In this document: positions 31,057 through 40,777 of the stretch, in pieces
Layout of the letters: the number at the start of each line of letters is the position of its first letter
Numbering within the stretch: position 1 is the stretch's first letter
From: an uncultured Bacteroidales bacterium
GTDB taxonomy: Bacteria > Bacteroidota > Bacteroidia > Bacteroidales > Paludibacteraceae
Assembly (NCBI GenBank): GCA_946184695.1
Contig: CAMHGK010000002.1
Coordinates: 1 to 46,818, forward strand
Direction: 5' to 3'
Length of the DNA stretch: 46,818 nt
Made by a program: the position numbers and the translations under genes
Notes under the pieces: generated by a model
The model's database searches: none
Told to the model about the DNA's origin: nothing
What the model saw: the letters and a program-made list of their open reading frames with translations, nothing else

Positions 31057-31716
31057 ATGAGTTACATATCAATTCGTGACATACACCATAGTTTCGGAGC
31101 ACTGAGTGTACTCAGCGGCGTGTCGCTCGATGTAGAGCAGGAGCAGATTGTTTCGATAATAGGCAAGAGCGGCGCAGGCAAGACCACACTGCTGCAAATC
31201 ATAGGAACGCTGTTAAGACCTACGAGCGGTGAAGTCAGAATAGGCGACAAAAACGTGCTGAGTCTCTCAGGCAAAGAACTTGCACAGTTCAGGAACCACC
31301 ATATAGGATTTGTGTTTCAGTTTCATCAGCTGCTCCCTGAATTTACGGCAGTAGAGAATGTGATGATGCCAAAACTCATAGCCGGTGATGACTTTCAGAG
31401 TTCGCGTCAGAAGGCAGAACAGATGCTCAGTGAGTTAGGTCTGAGCCATCGCTTGACGCATAAGCCTAACGAGCTGTCGGGTGGCGAGAAACAGCGAGTG
31501 GCAGTAGCACGGGCGCTGATTATGAATCCCGATGTAGTGTTAGCAGACGAGCCCTCAGGCAGTCTCGACTCGCAAAACAAGCAGGAGCTTCACCAACTAC
31601 TGCTGCGCGTAAGAGATGAGTTCCGCAAGACCATTATCATCGTCACCCACGACCAAGCACTTGCTGCTATTTCCGACAGAGTGGTAAAAATGGAGGACGG
31701 AAGGATAATACAATAA
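31057..31716 (+). CDS. ABC transporter ATP-binding protein, LolD/MacB type
   Basis: [44 protein letters not shown]. Confidence 0.88.
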   Translation: MSYISIRDIHHSFGALSVLSGVSLDVEQEQIVSIIGKSGAGKTTLLQIIGTLLRPTSGEVRIGDKNVLSLSGKELAQFRNHHIGFVFQFHQLLPEFTAVENVMMPKLIAGDDFQSSRQKAEQMLSELGLSHRLTHKPNELSGGEKQRVAVARALIMNPDVVLADEPSGSLDSQNKQELHQLLLRVRDEFRKTIIIVTHDQALAAISDRVVKMEDGRIIQ

Positions 31717-31774
31717 GCAAGCTTTGCAAGAAAACGACAATAGTGCTTTAGAAAACTTTAGAACTAAAAAATCA

Positions 31775-32824
31775 ATGAAGAAATATCTTTATCTTATCAT
31801 AGCCGTGGCAGTGCTGAGTGCCTGCAAGAAGCAGCGTGAATACTTCCCGCGCGACTTGGATCTTGGCGCTACGAGAGTGGAAATAGTAAGGTACGACAGT
31901 GCATTGCTGAGCCTGATGGACAGGCAGGTAGGAGCAGAAGAAGTGGCAGAGCTTTACCTGCTCGACCCTGACTTCACGCGTTTCTACGCAGAGAATATCA
32001 TAGGAATACCGGCTGCTGACACACTTGCGTTTGCTGAGGCTCTTACAGAGTTTTTGAGCGACACTGTATATGGTTTTAAGGATACCAACCTCAGAGCAAA
32101 ATCACTATTTGCCAATACCGACACACTGCAAACTGAACTTAATGCTGCCTTATCAAGGTTGAGTTACCTCTACCCTACTCTGCCTACTCCTGAGATAACG
32201 TTTTTCATCTCAGGTTTCAATGCATCTTTGCTTTTTTGGAAAGAACTCACTAACAGCTATCTGCTGCCTGATTCTGCTTGCATGATAGCTATCGGCGTTG
32301 ATATGTATTTGGGTGCTGATTGGCCGTTCTATAATAGAGTGGCATATAACTATCAGAAAATCAACATGCGCAAAGAATGTATTCCGATAGACGTAGTAAC
32401 GGCATATTTGTTTCGCAATTTCGGGTTTGAAAGCAAGAAAAGCAGACTCATTGACAATATGATATACCGCGGAAAAATAATGTATCTGACATCCGTGCTT
32501 TTCCCTAAAACAGAAGATTACGAGATTATGGGATACACCAAAGATCAGATGCAATGGTGCAAGCGCAACGAGAAATACATCTGGCGCATGATGATGGACA
32601 AGCACGACCTATTCAAAACCGAGACATTGGTTCTTACTTCATATTTGAACGATGGTCCCTTTACCTCTGAGATTTCACAGGAAGCACCTGCCCGTTTGGG
32701 TACATGGATAGGCTGGCAGATAGCAAAAAGCTATATGGAAAACAACCCTCAGGTAAGTCTTGAACAACTTATCTCCAACAACGATGCACAGCAGATACTT
32801 GAAAACTCAAACTACAGACCATAA
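31775..32824 (+). CDS. GldB-like lipoprotein
   Basis: MKKYLYLIIAVAVLSACKKQ lipobox; IGVDMYLGADWPFYN and ECIPIDVVTAYLFR resemble GldB. Start moved from 31724. Confidence 0.72.
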   Translation: MKKYLYLIIAVAVLSACKKQREYFPRDLDLGATRVEIVRYDSALLSLMDRQVGAEEVAELYLLDPDFTRFYAENIIGIPAADTLAFAEALTEFLSDTVYGFKDTNLRAKSLFANTDTLQTELNAALSRLSYLYPTLPTPEITFFISGFNASLLFWKELTNSYLLPDSACMIAIGVDMYLGADWPFYNRVAYNYQKINMRKECIPIDVVTAYLFRNFGFESKKSRLIDNMIYRGKIMYLTSVLFPKTEDYEIMGYTKDQMQWCKRNEKYIWRMMMDKHDLFKTETLVLTSYLNDGPFTSEISQEAPARLGTWIGWQIAKSYMENNPQVSLEQLISNNDAQQILENSNYRP

Positions 32825-32855
32825 ATAACTACAGACTATAAATAAATAATGCAAA

Positions 32856-34073
32856 ATGAATAGTCAGGATTTCCCCATACTCGGTCAGCAAATACACGGA
32901 CATAGACTTGCGTATTTGGACAATGCTGCCACAACACAAAAACCACAGCAGGTGATTGACTCTATCAGTTATGCATACAGCCACTTCAATGCCAATATTC
33001 ACAGAGCCACACATACCCTTGCAACTATTGCCACCGAACACCACGAACATGCTCGGCAAACTGTGGCAGGCTTTATCAATGCACGTAATGCAAAAGAGAT
33101 AGTGTTTACTAAAGGCACTACCGATGCTATCAACACAGCAGCTTTCACTATCGGCGAGACACTCAGCGAGGGTGATGAGGTCATAGTGAGTGCTATGGAG
33201 CACCATTCCAACTTAGTGCCGTGGCAGATGCTGTGCCAAAGAAAGAAACTCAAACTGCGAGTAGCACCGCTAAAAGACGACCTTACACTTGATACTGCAC
33301 AACTATATAAACTTTTCAACAGCCGCACCAAAGTGCTTTCCATAGCGCATGTAAGCAATGTACTCGGTATTGCCAATCCTATTGAAAAGATTGTAAAAGA
33401 AGCGCATAAGAATAATATAATAGTACTGATTGACGCTGCACAGTCTATTCCGCATTTACCTGTTGATGTTCAGAAAATAGATTGCGATTTTCTTGCATTC
33501 TCCGCCCACAAAATATATGGTCCTACAGGTATAGGCGTGCTCTACGGCAAACAGGAAATTTTAGAACAACTCCCGCCATATCAGGGTGGGGGAGAGATGA
33601 TAAACCACGTAAGTTTTGAAAACACCACCTACAACACTCTGCCATATAAGTTTGAAGCCGGTACGCCTGATTTCATAGGAAGCTATGCATTTGGCAAGGC
33701 ATTGGAATATGTTGAAAACATCGGAATGGAAAACATTGCAGAGCATGAGAGAAACCTATGCCGATTGGTAGAAAGACAACTAAAAGAAAAATTCAACAAC
33801 ATCAAGATTTACGCCGAAGGTATAGAAAAGAGCGGGGTCATATCTTTTAATATACTCAGAAACGACGGCAGCCTTATTCATCCATACGATATTGCAATGC
33901 TGCTCGACCAGCAAGGAGTGGCTGTAAGATCAGGACACCATTGTGCCGAGCCGCTGATTAACCTACTCGGAGTGGTGGGAACGGTGAGAGTTTCTTTCGG
34001 ACTCTACAACGAAGAAAACGACATAAACCAACTGATTGCAGCGCTTAGCAAGTCAGTTGATATTCTGTCATAA
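32856..34073 (+). CDS. sufS: Cysteine desulfurase SufS
   Basis: YLDNAATTQKP, DFLAFSAHKIYGPTGIGVLYG, AVRSGHHCAEPL. Confidence 0.94.
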   Translation: MNSQDFPILGQQIHGHRLAYLDNAATTQKPQQVIDSISYAYSHFNANIHRATHTLATIATEHHEHARQTVAGFINARNAKEIVFTKGTTDAINTAAFTIGETLSEGDEVIVSAMEHHSNLVPWQMLCQRKKLKLRVAPLKDDLTLDTAQLYKLFNSRTKVLSIAHVSNVLGIANPIEKIVKEAHKNNIIVLIDAAQSIPHLPVDVQKIDCDFLAFSAHKIYGPTGIGVLYGKQEILEQLPPYQGGGEMINHVSFENTTYNTLPYKFEAGTPDFIGSYAFGKALEYVENIGMENIAEHERNLCRLVERQLKEKFNNIKIYAEGIEKSGVISFNILRNDGSLIHPYDIAMLLDQQGVAVRSGHHCAEPLINLLGVVGTVRVSFGLYNEENDINQLIAALSKSVDILS

Positions 34074-34075
34074 TA

Positions 34076-34552
34076 TCATTGCTTGAAAGTATAAAACTTC
34101 TGCGCAAGAAATGAAAGCAGAATGGTGAAAAGTGTAATGAGCACTTTGGCAAGAGGAGCATAGACTTGACCTACTTCCACAAGCAGCTTGATTCCGAAAT
34201 AGTTGATAGCAAGATTTACTGCCACAACGGATATATACCTGAAAAACTGACTCGTGGTCTTTACCGTAGAACCGGTAAAAGTGACATGCTTGTTTAGCCA
34301 GAAACCGGTAAGAGTGGTAACAGGAAAAACTATGCATAATGTGGAAATATGTGGAGATATAACAACGAAGCCTAAATCTATATATCTGCCGGATATGGCA
34401 AAGTTATATATTATGAAATAAAGCAACCAGTCGAGCAGCATATTTCCTCCGCCGCAAGCAGCATAACGGAATATCTGCCTCGGCAGAAAACTGCTCAGCG
34501 GACGATAGAAGAAATCTATTATTTTAGTGATTATTGCAGCTAATTTTTGCAT
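34076..34552 (-). CDS. GtrA-like membrane protein
   Basis: Four-TM profile, RYAACGGGNMLLDWLLYF, GFWLNKHVTF. ATG at 34552 preferred over TTG at 34585. Confidence 0.78.
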   Translation of the reverse strand: MQKLAAIITKIIDFFYRPLSSFLPRQIFRYAACGGGNMLLDWLLYFIIYNFAISGRYIDLGFVVISPHISTLCIVFPVTTLTGFWLNKHVTFTGSTVKTTSQFFRYISVVAVNLAINYFGIKLLVEVGQVYAPLAKVLITLFTILLSFLAQKFYTFKQ

Positions 34553-34576
34553 TATCGGAAAAAAGATATAACTTTG
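34546..34576 (+). promoter_or_regulatory. Candidate rsmA promoter
   Basis: TTTG (34546-34549), 19-nt spacer, TAACTTTG (34569-34576). Confidence 0.65.
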
Positions 34577-34694
34577 CAGGCGCAAAGATAATACAAAATG
34601 TCTTAATGATAAAATTTTTGAACTTCAAGTTCAAAACACTTATCATTCATTCATCACCAAATAAACTGATTTATGGACGACGACACTGACGAAA

Positions 34695-35477
34695 ATGCAA
34701 GTAAGGCCGAAGAAATTTCTCGGGCAGCATTTTCTCAAAGACAAGGATGTTGCTCGGCGAATAGCACAAAGTCTGGTGTTCGACTGCGGAGCAGAGCGGA
34801 TGCCCGTGCTTGAAGTAGGACCGGGAACCGGTGTTCTCACCGAGTTCTTGCTCCAGGATAGTCGTATCAGTTTATCGGCTATAGAAATAGACCGCGAATC
34901 AGTCAGTTATCTCAAACAGTATTTTCCTGAATTACATCTAATAGAGGGCGACTTTTTAAAGTTCGACCTCAGTTTGCTGTACCCCGAGGGCAACTTCTGC
35001 GTTATAGGCAACTATCCGTATAACATATCCTCGCAAATTTTCTTTAAGGTTTTAGAATATAAAGACAGAATACCTTGCTGTAGCGGAATGATACAGAAGG
35101 AAGTAGCAGAACGTCTTGCAGCCCGTCCGGGAAGTAAGACATACGGCATATTGAGCGTATTGATGCAGGCTTATTATGACATCGAGTACTTGTTTACCGT
35201 GTCGGAGTCTGTATTCGATCCGCCACCTAAGGTGAAATCGGCGGTCGTCCGTTTTGTAAGAAATAGTACATATAAGCTAAACTGCGATGAAGTACTTTTC
35301 AAGCAGATAGTGAAGACCGCCTTCAATCAGCGACGAAAACAAATGCGCAATTCGCTGCAGCAGTTGGTAGGGAAGGGTAGTGCACTTTTAGAAGAGCCTA
35401 TTTTCAAACTCAGGCCCGAACAACTCAGCGTTGAGCAATTTGTAGAATTAACTAATTTTATTGACGCTAATAAATAA
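34695..35477 (+). CDS. rsmA: 16S rRNA dimethyladenosine transferase
   Basis: RPKKFLGQHFLKD, VLEVGPGTGVLTEFLL, NYPYNISSQIFFKVL, FNQRRKQMRNSL. Confidence 0.96.
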   Translation: MQVRPKKFLGQHFLKDKDVARRIAQSLVFDCGAERMPVLEVGPGTGVLTEFLLQDSRISLSAIEIDRESVSYLKQYFPELHLIEGDFLKFDLSLLYPEGNFCVIGNYPYNISSQIFFKVLEYKDRIPCCSGMIQKEVAERLAARPGSKTYGILSVLMQAYYDIEYLFTVSESVFDPPPKVKSAVVRFVRNSTYKLNCDEVLFKQIVKTAFNQRRKQMRNSLQQLVGKGSALLEEPIFKLRPEQLSVEQFVELTNFIDANK

Positions 35478-35485
35478 AATTGCCT

Positions 35486-36436
35486 ATGTCTGAACTCAGA
35501 ATATTTTATAAGGACAACGATAGAATAAGAATATCAAAGAATATCGAAATACTGCAAGATATCGACAAGCGTGACATTGTATGGATTGACCTATTGGACG
35601 TTAAGGAAGATATAGAGAGCGAACTCGAGCAGTTTCTTAAAATAGATATTCAGGAAGATGAGGAGATGGAAGAAATTGAGATGTCGAGCCGATATATGCA
35701 AACCGACGACTCAATTGTTGCCAACTCTAACTTCCTGCAAACTAATTTCGATGTCGAACCTGTCAATTTCATCATCAAGAACAGCATACTTGTGACGGTC
35801 CGTGATGCCGAACTCGGCTCATTTAACGAGACGGTTAAGAAAATGTTCGTTAACACACGAAACTTTCCCACCGGCTACCACGTACTTGTAGCACTGTTTG
35901 AGACACGTGTTGAAAAAGACGCCGATATGATAGAGGACACCACTGACCTTATTACCTCACTTTCAAGCGAGATAAACAAAGCAAGCGACCATGTCGATGA
36001 AGATGTACTCATACAGATAAAAGACTTGCAAGAAAAAGTAACCATCATTCGTCAGAATATTATGGATAAGCAGCGCGTTATATCCAATATATTAAAATGC
36101 GACTTTATACCCCAAGAACTCCAACCCAGACTGACAATGATAATAAAAGATATCAATTCTCTATTTGAATACACTCGGTTTGGTTTCGACCGACTCGACT
36201 ACCTCCAAGATACTTTCCTCGGTCTTGTCAATATAGAGCAGAACAAGATAATCAAAATCTTTACCGTAGTAAACATCATCTTCCTGCCGCCTACTCTTAT
36301 AGCATCTATGTATGGTATGAACTTCCAATTCATGCCCGAACTCGGTTGGAAACTTGGATATCCGTTTGCAATCGGACTCATGGTTATATTCACGCTGTTC
36401 GTTCTGCTTATCTTTAGAATTAAGAAATGGCTGTGA
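35486..36436 (+). CDS. CorA-family magnesium/cobalt transporter
   Basis: C-terminal two-TM region with YGMNF motif: FTVVNIIFLPPTLIASMYGMNFQFMPE. Confidence 0.92.
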   Translation: MSELRIFYKDNDRIRISKNIEILQDIDKRDIVWIDLLDVKEDIESELEQFLKIDIQEDEEMEEIEMSSRYMQTDDSIVANSNFLQTNFDVEPVNFIIKNSILVTVRDAELGSFNETVKKMFVNTRNFPTGYHVLVALFETRVEKDADMIEDTTDLITSLSSEINKASDHVDEDVLIQIKDLQEKVTIIRQNIMDKQRVISNILKCDFIPQELQPRLTMIIKDINSLFEYTRFGFDRLDYLQDTFLGLVNIEQNKIIKIFTVVNIIFLPPTLIASMYGMNFQFMPELGWKLGYPFAIGLMVIFTLFVLLIFRIKKWL

Positions 36437-36450
36437 TTCCATAATCCGGC

Positions 36451-36486
36451 TTTTCAACAATTCACAATTTACATTATTGTTGAAAA
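36451..36486. terminator. Hairpin downstream of corA-like gene
   Basis: TTTTCAACAAT (36451-36461) / ATTGTTGAAAA (36476-36486), perfect 11-bp stem. Confidence 0.55.
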
Positions 36487-36663
36487 CATGTTAATAATTG
36501 TTCAGAGGATGTTAACTTAAAAAATTCATAACATCCGCTAACAAAAAATTAAAACTTATTAACTCTGTAACTTTATGAATTAGATAAATTTATTTAGTTT
36601 ATTAACATTATTAACATGCAAAATAATTATAGTTTTTTTTAATTAAATTTGTATAATAACAAT

Positions 36664-37632
36664 ATGAATAACTCTGCAGACAAAAAGGTCTTGATAGAAA
36701 AGATTAACAAGTTGCGCCATGAGAAGAATGCCATCATACTTGCACATTACTATCAATTACCCGAACTACAGGATATAGCCGATTTCGTAGGCGACTCATT
36801 AGCTCTTGCTCGAAAAGCACGAGAAACAGATGCATCAATTCTTGTAATGTGCGGCGTAAATTTCATGGCTCAGACGGCAAAGATATTATGTCCGGATAAG
36901 AAAGTGCTTATTCCTGACATCAATGCCACTTGTTCACTCGCCGACAGCTGCCGAGCTGAGGACCTTAGAAAATGGAAAGAGCAGCACCCTGACTATATGG
37001 TGGTAAGCTACGTAAACACTTCTGCTGAGGTTAAGGCACTGACAGATATAGTGGTTACCTCATCTAACGCAATTAAAATAATAAACCAACTGCCTAAGGA
37101 TAAAAAGATACTTTTCGGACCCGACCATAACCTCGGCGATTATATAAATACTCTCACCGGCAGAAATATGCAACTATGGAACGGCGCATGCCATGTACAC
37201 TCGAGGTTTTCGCTTGAAGAACTTATAAAACTCAAAAAAGAGCACCCTCAGGCTAAAGTTCTGGCCCATCCGGAATGTAAAAGAGTATTGCTTGAACTAT
37301 CTGACTTCATAGGCTCAACCGAGGCTCTGCTCAACTATGTAAAAACTTCTTCAGAATATGAGTTCATCGTACTTACAGAAAGCGGTATTCTGCATAAGAT
37401 GACTCAGGCATGTCCTGACAAACTGTTCGTTGCCGTGCCGCCTGAGACTTCTGCTAATATAGTTGACGGCAAACCAATGACATGTCATTGCAACGAATGT
37501 GAGTATATGAGACTTAATAACTTACAGAAGTTGTATAAATGCCTTGAAAACGAGACTAACGAGGTAGATGTAGCACCTGAGTTAGTAGCTCAAGCCTTAA
37601 AACCAATAGAGAAGATGCTCAGCATGAGCTGA
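36664..37632 (+). CDS. nadA: Quinolinate synthase A
   Basis: AIILAHYYQLPELQDIADFVGDSLALA, MCGVNFMAQTAKIL, HPECKR, CNECEYM. ATG at 36664 preferred over TTG at 36649. Confidence 0.96.
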   Translation: MNNSADKKVLIEKINKLRHEKNAIILAHYYQLPELQDIADFVGDSLALARKARETDASILVMCGVNFMAQTAKILCPDKKVLIPDINATCSLADSCRAEDLRKWKEQHPDYMVVSYVNTSAEVKALTDIVVTSSNAIKIINQLPKDKKILFGPDHNLGDYINTLTGRNMQLWNGACHVHSRFSLEELIKLKKEHPQAKVLAHPECKRVLLELSDFIGSTEALLNYVKTSSEYEFIVLTESGILHKMTQACPDKLFVAVPPETSANIVDGKPMTCHCNECEYMRLNNLQKLYKCLENETNEVDVAPELVAQALKPIEKMLSMS

Positions 37633-37734
37633 ATTTTTAGATGTGCCCTAATGTTTTAATGATGCATGTTGCATAATTAATTGAGTTAAAAAGCAGAATT
37701 AAATAAGAAATAAGGAATAAAAAATATTAAAAGT

Positions 37735-39729
37735 ATGTCAGAGTACAAGTTGAATGAGAATGCCTCACGTGAACTGAAAAGCGGCGAGGGCTATGAGCCG
37801 GTGATGAAAGCGTCTGATAACCCAAAGGAGGTTACTCCTTATAGTGTGATAACGGGTGTAATAATGGCTGTGATATTTTCTGCTGCCGCAGCATATCTCG
37901 GACTCAAGGTAGGACAGGTGTTTGAGGCTGCTATTCCTATAGCCATACTTGCCGTCGGACTGAGTGCTTCCATGAAACGTAAGAATGCACTTGGCGAGAA
38001 TGTCATCATACAGTCGATAGGAGCAAGTTCAGGTGTTATAGTCGCCGGAGCCATCTTTACTCTGCCTGCTTTGTATATACTCCAAGATAAATACCCCGAG
38101 ATGACGGTCAGTTTTATGCAGGTGTTCCTATCATCACTGCTTGGCGGATGCCTCGGCATATTGTTCCTTATACCTTTCAGAAAATACTTCGTTAGCGACA
38201 TGCACGGCAAATATCCTTTCCCCGAAGCAACAGCTACCACTCAGGTGCTCATACAAACGCCTGTAAACGACGAACAGGGTGCCGTTGATGAGGAATCTAC
38301 CAAGAGTACCAAAACTCTCGTCTATGCGGCGCTAATAGGTGGTATTTACGATTTTTTAGTATCAACTTTCGGACTTTGGACCGAGCAATTGTCAACTCGA
38401 ATGACAGGGTGGGGCGAAGCATTGGCACAAAAAGCAAAACTCATTTTCTCCATCAATACCTCGGCTGCTGTACTCGGACTTGGATATATAATAGGACTTA
38501 AGTATGCTGCTATTATATGTGCAGGATCGCTTTTTGTATGGTGGTTTCTGATACCTTTGCTCGGAATGACTACCGTTGATAGCGTCATGCTTTCGGCTCA
38601 GGACCCGCAGTTTATCTTCACCAACTACGCTCGCTACATTGGCATAGGTGCTATAGCTATGGCAGGTGTGATAGGCATAGTGAAGTCGTGGGGAGTGATA
38701 AAAAGTGCTGTAGGACTTGCAAAAAATGAGTTGGGTGGCAAAGGTAAGCAGGTAGCGAAAGCAGTGGCACGAACTGAGCGCGACCTATCGATGAAGTTCC
38801 TGCTGATAGCTGTTGTAGTAGCTCTGACGATAGTGCTGATGTTCTTCTGGATAGGCGTAATTCACAACTTCTTGCAGGCATTGGTGGCATGGCTTGTAGT
38901 CACTGTGATAGCCTTCCTTTTCACCACCGTAGCTGCCAATGCTATTGCAATAGTCGGCAGTAACCCAGTCTCCGGCATGACTCTGATGACCCTTATCATA
39001 GCCTCTGTAGTGCTCGTAGCAGTCGGACTAAAAGGTACAACGGGAATAATAGCATCTATGGTGATAGGTGGAGTCGTTTGTACTGCTCTGAGTATGGCAG
39101 GAGGATTTATTACTGACCTTAAGATAGGATATTGGCTCGGCAGCACACCAGAGAAACAAGAGTCGTGGAAGTTCCTCGGTACTCTTGTATCGGCTGCTAC
39201 CGTGGGCGGAGTTATTATAATACTGAATAAGACCTACGGCTTCACCGGTGAAAACGCGCTCGTAGCGCCACAGGCTAATGCTATGGCTGCTGTCATCGAG
39301 CCGCTGATGATGGGTCAGGGAGCGCCGTGGCTGCTGTACGGTGTAGGCGCAGTGTTGGCACTGTTGCTTAACCTACTCGGAGTACCCGTTCTGCCCTTTG
39401 CCTTAGGTATGTTCATCCCGTTGCAACTTAATACTCCGCTCGTCGTCGGAGGACTGATAGCTTGGTTTGTGGGGAGAAATAAAAACCCTGAAGATAAGCA
39501 GCAGGCAGAGCTCGCCAAACGTCGCAACGACAAAGGCACACTAATTGCATCGGGCTTCATAGCCGGCGGCGCGCTGATGGGAGTGGTGAGTGCGGGACTG
39601 AAATTCGCCGGTGCCGACTGGTACCTTGCCGATTGGGCGTCGTCCTCAGGAGCCGAGATAGCAGGCATAGTAGCATATTTGGCAATCATAGCATACTTTG
39701 TCATATCGTCACGAAAAATTGAGAATTGA
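37735..39729 (+). CDS. OPT-family oligopeptide transporter
   Basis: Many TM segments; TPYSVITGVIMAVIFSAAAAYLGLKVGQVFEAAIPIAI; GKYPFPEATATTQVL. Confidence 0.92.
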   Translation: MSEYKLNENASRELKSGEGYEPVMKASDNPKEVTPYSVITGVIMAVIFSAAAAYLGLKVGQVFEAAIPIAILAVGLSASMKRKNALGENVIIQSIGASSGVIVAGAIFTLPALYILQDKYPEMTVSFMQVFLSSLLGGCLGILFLIPFRKYFVSDMHGKYPFPEATATTQVLIQTPVNDEQGAVDEESTKSTKTLVYAALIGGIYDFLVSTFGLWTEQLSTRMTGWGEALAQKAKLIFSINTSAAVLGLGYIIGLKYAAIICAGSLFVWWFLIPLLGMTTVDSVMLSAQDPQFIFTNYARYIGIGAIAMAGVIGIVKSWGVIKSAVGLAKNELGGKGKQVAKAVARTERDLSMKFLLIAVVVALTIVLMFFWIGVIHNFLQALVAWLVVTVIAFLFTTVAANAIAIVGSNPVSGMTLMTLIIASVVLVAVGLKGTTGIIASMVIGGVVCTALSMAGGFITDLKIGYWLGSTPEKQESWKFLGTLVSAATVGGVIIILNKTYGFTGENALVAPQANAMAAVIEPLMMGQGAPWLLYGVGAVLALLLNLLGVPVLPFALGMFIPLQLNTPLVVGGLIAWFVGRNKNPEDKQQAELAKRRNDKGTLIASGFIAGGALMGVVSAGLKFAGADWYLADWASSSGAEIAGIVAYLAIIAYFVISSRKIEN

Positions 39730-39778
39730 TAATTGAGAATATTCAATTGTACATTGTGAATTGGTTGCTGTCACGGGT

Positions 39779-39802
39779 AGAGACGCTTTATAAAGCGTCT
39801 CT
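39779..39802. repeat. 24-nt perfect palindromic repeat, copy A
   Basis: AGAGACGCTTTA|TAAAGCGTCTCT. Confidence 0.9.
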
Positions 39803-39864
39803 CAAGTCGGCCGAGACGAGAGGTGTCCTCTATGATGGTTAAAAGTAAGGTCTATGCCTATTAA

Positions 39865-39888
39865 AGAGACGGTATATATACCGTCTCT
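39865..39888. repeat. 24-nt perfect palindromic repeat, copy B
   Basis: AGAGACGGTATA|TATACCGTCTCT; same arms as copy A, different self-complementary core. Confidence 0.9.
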
Positions 39889-39921
39889 ACACGTGATAGA
39901 TACATGGTTATGGATAAATGT

Positions 39922-39943
39922 ACAATTGATAATTATCAATTGT
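39922..39943. repeat. 22-nt perfect palindrome at the end of the GT2 gene
   Basis: ACAATTGATAA|TTATCAATTGT. Confidence 0.85.
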
Positions 39944-40761
39944 TACAAGACTTTCGATACTGAGCGTAGCACAGCGCTATTGGTCTCGTCGCGCTCGGGG
40001 TCGTATATCCAGCCCCATTTATTGAAGTAGCGGCACAGGTTGACGACATGTATAAGCAGCATCCTCAGACTATGATACGACGCTTGCTGATGGTCGTGAA
40101 CAATCTGAACATCAGGAAAGAATAATGTCTGATGTCGGCTGTGAAGGCGGCGCGTAAGGTCGATATCCTCAGGATACATGAAGAAACGCTCGTCGAAGAA
40201 GCCTATTTCACGAACATGCTCAGTCCTTAGCAGCATGAAGCAGCCAGACAGATAAGGGATATTCATTATCTTGTTGTAGCCTGATTGACGAAGCTCAAAT
40301 GTAGCTCGTCTGTTTTTACACATTTTATCGGGCAGAAAACGCCTTAGCAGCAGGTCAGAGGGACGCGGTAGCAACTTGCATAGGTATTGCAGTCGCCCGT
40401 CAGGATATAGCACACGTGGCGATAGCAGAGCCACATCGGCGTTTGCCGACATGTAGTCTTCAAGTTTTTCAATAGTGCCATTCTCAAAATAAATATCACT
40501 ATTGACTACAAGATGAAATTGTATGTTATCTTTGCAGCTTTCTCTTAGGGCTATATTATGTGCTTTGCCGTATCCTAAGTTTCGTCCGTTGAAGATATAT
40601 TCCACACGGATGTCTTTGAAAATGCTTGTGTCGGGCAGCCTCTTGGGCGAGTTGTCGATGATGTAGATTTTGTTTATTCTCTCTGAGGCATATAAACATT
40701 GGAGCAGCCTTTCGAGTTGCTCCAATGGTGTTTTATATAGTACGACAGAGACGTTGGTCAT
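39943..40761 (-). CDS. Glycosyltransferase family 2 (rhamnosyltransferase-like)
   Basis: VVLYKTPLEQLERLL, IDNSPKR, RNLGYGKAHNIALRE, LLSPRVLYPDGRLQYL, FFDERFFMYPEDIDLTRRL. Confidence 0.9.
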   Translation of the reverse strand: MTNVSVVLYKTPLEQLERLLQCLYASERINKIYIIDNSPKRLPDTSIFKDIRVEYIFNGRNLGYGKAHNIALRESCKDNIQFHLVVNSDIYFENGTIEKLEDYMSANADVALLSPRVLYPDGRLQYLCKLLPRPSDLLLRRFLPDKMCKNRRATFELRQSGYNKIMNIPYLSGCFMLLRTEHVREIGFFDERFFMYPEDIDLTRRLHSRHQTLFFPDVQIVHDHQQASYHSLRMLLIHVVNLCRYFNKWGWIYDPERDETNSAVLRSVSKVL

Positions 40762-40777
40762 CAGTTATATAAAGAGT

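Noticed and set aside
34074-34075. sufS and gtrA-like convergent stops only 2 bp apart, considered as an unusual overlap
   Set aside because: Tight convergent spacing is common in bacteria; no extra signal supports a special role.
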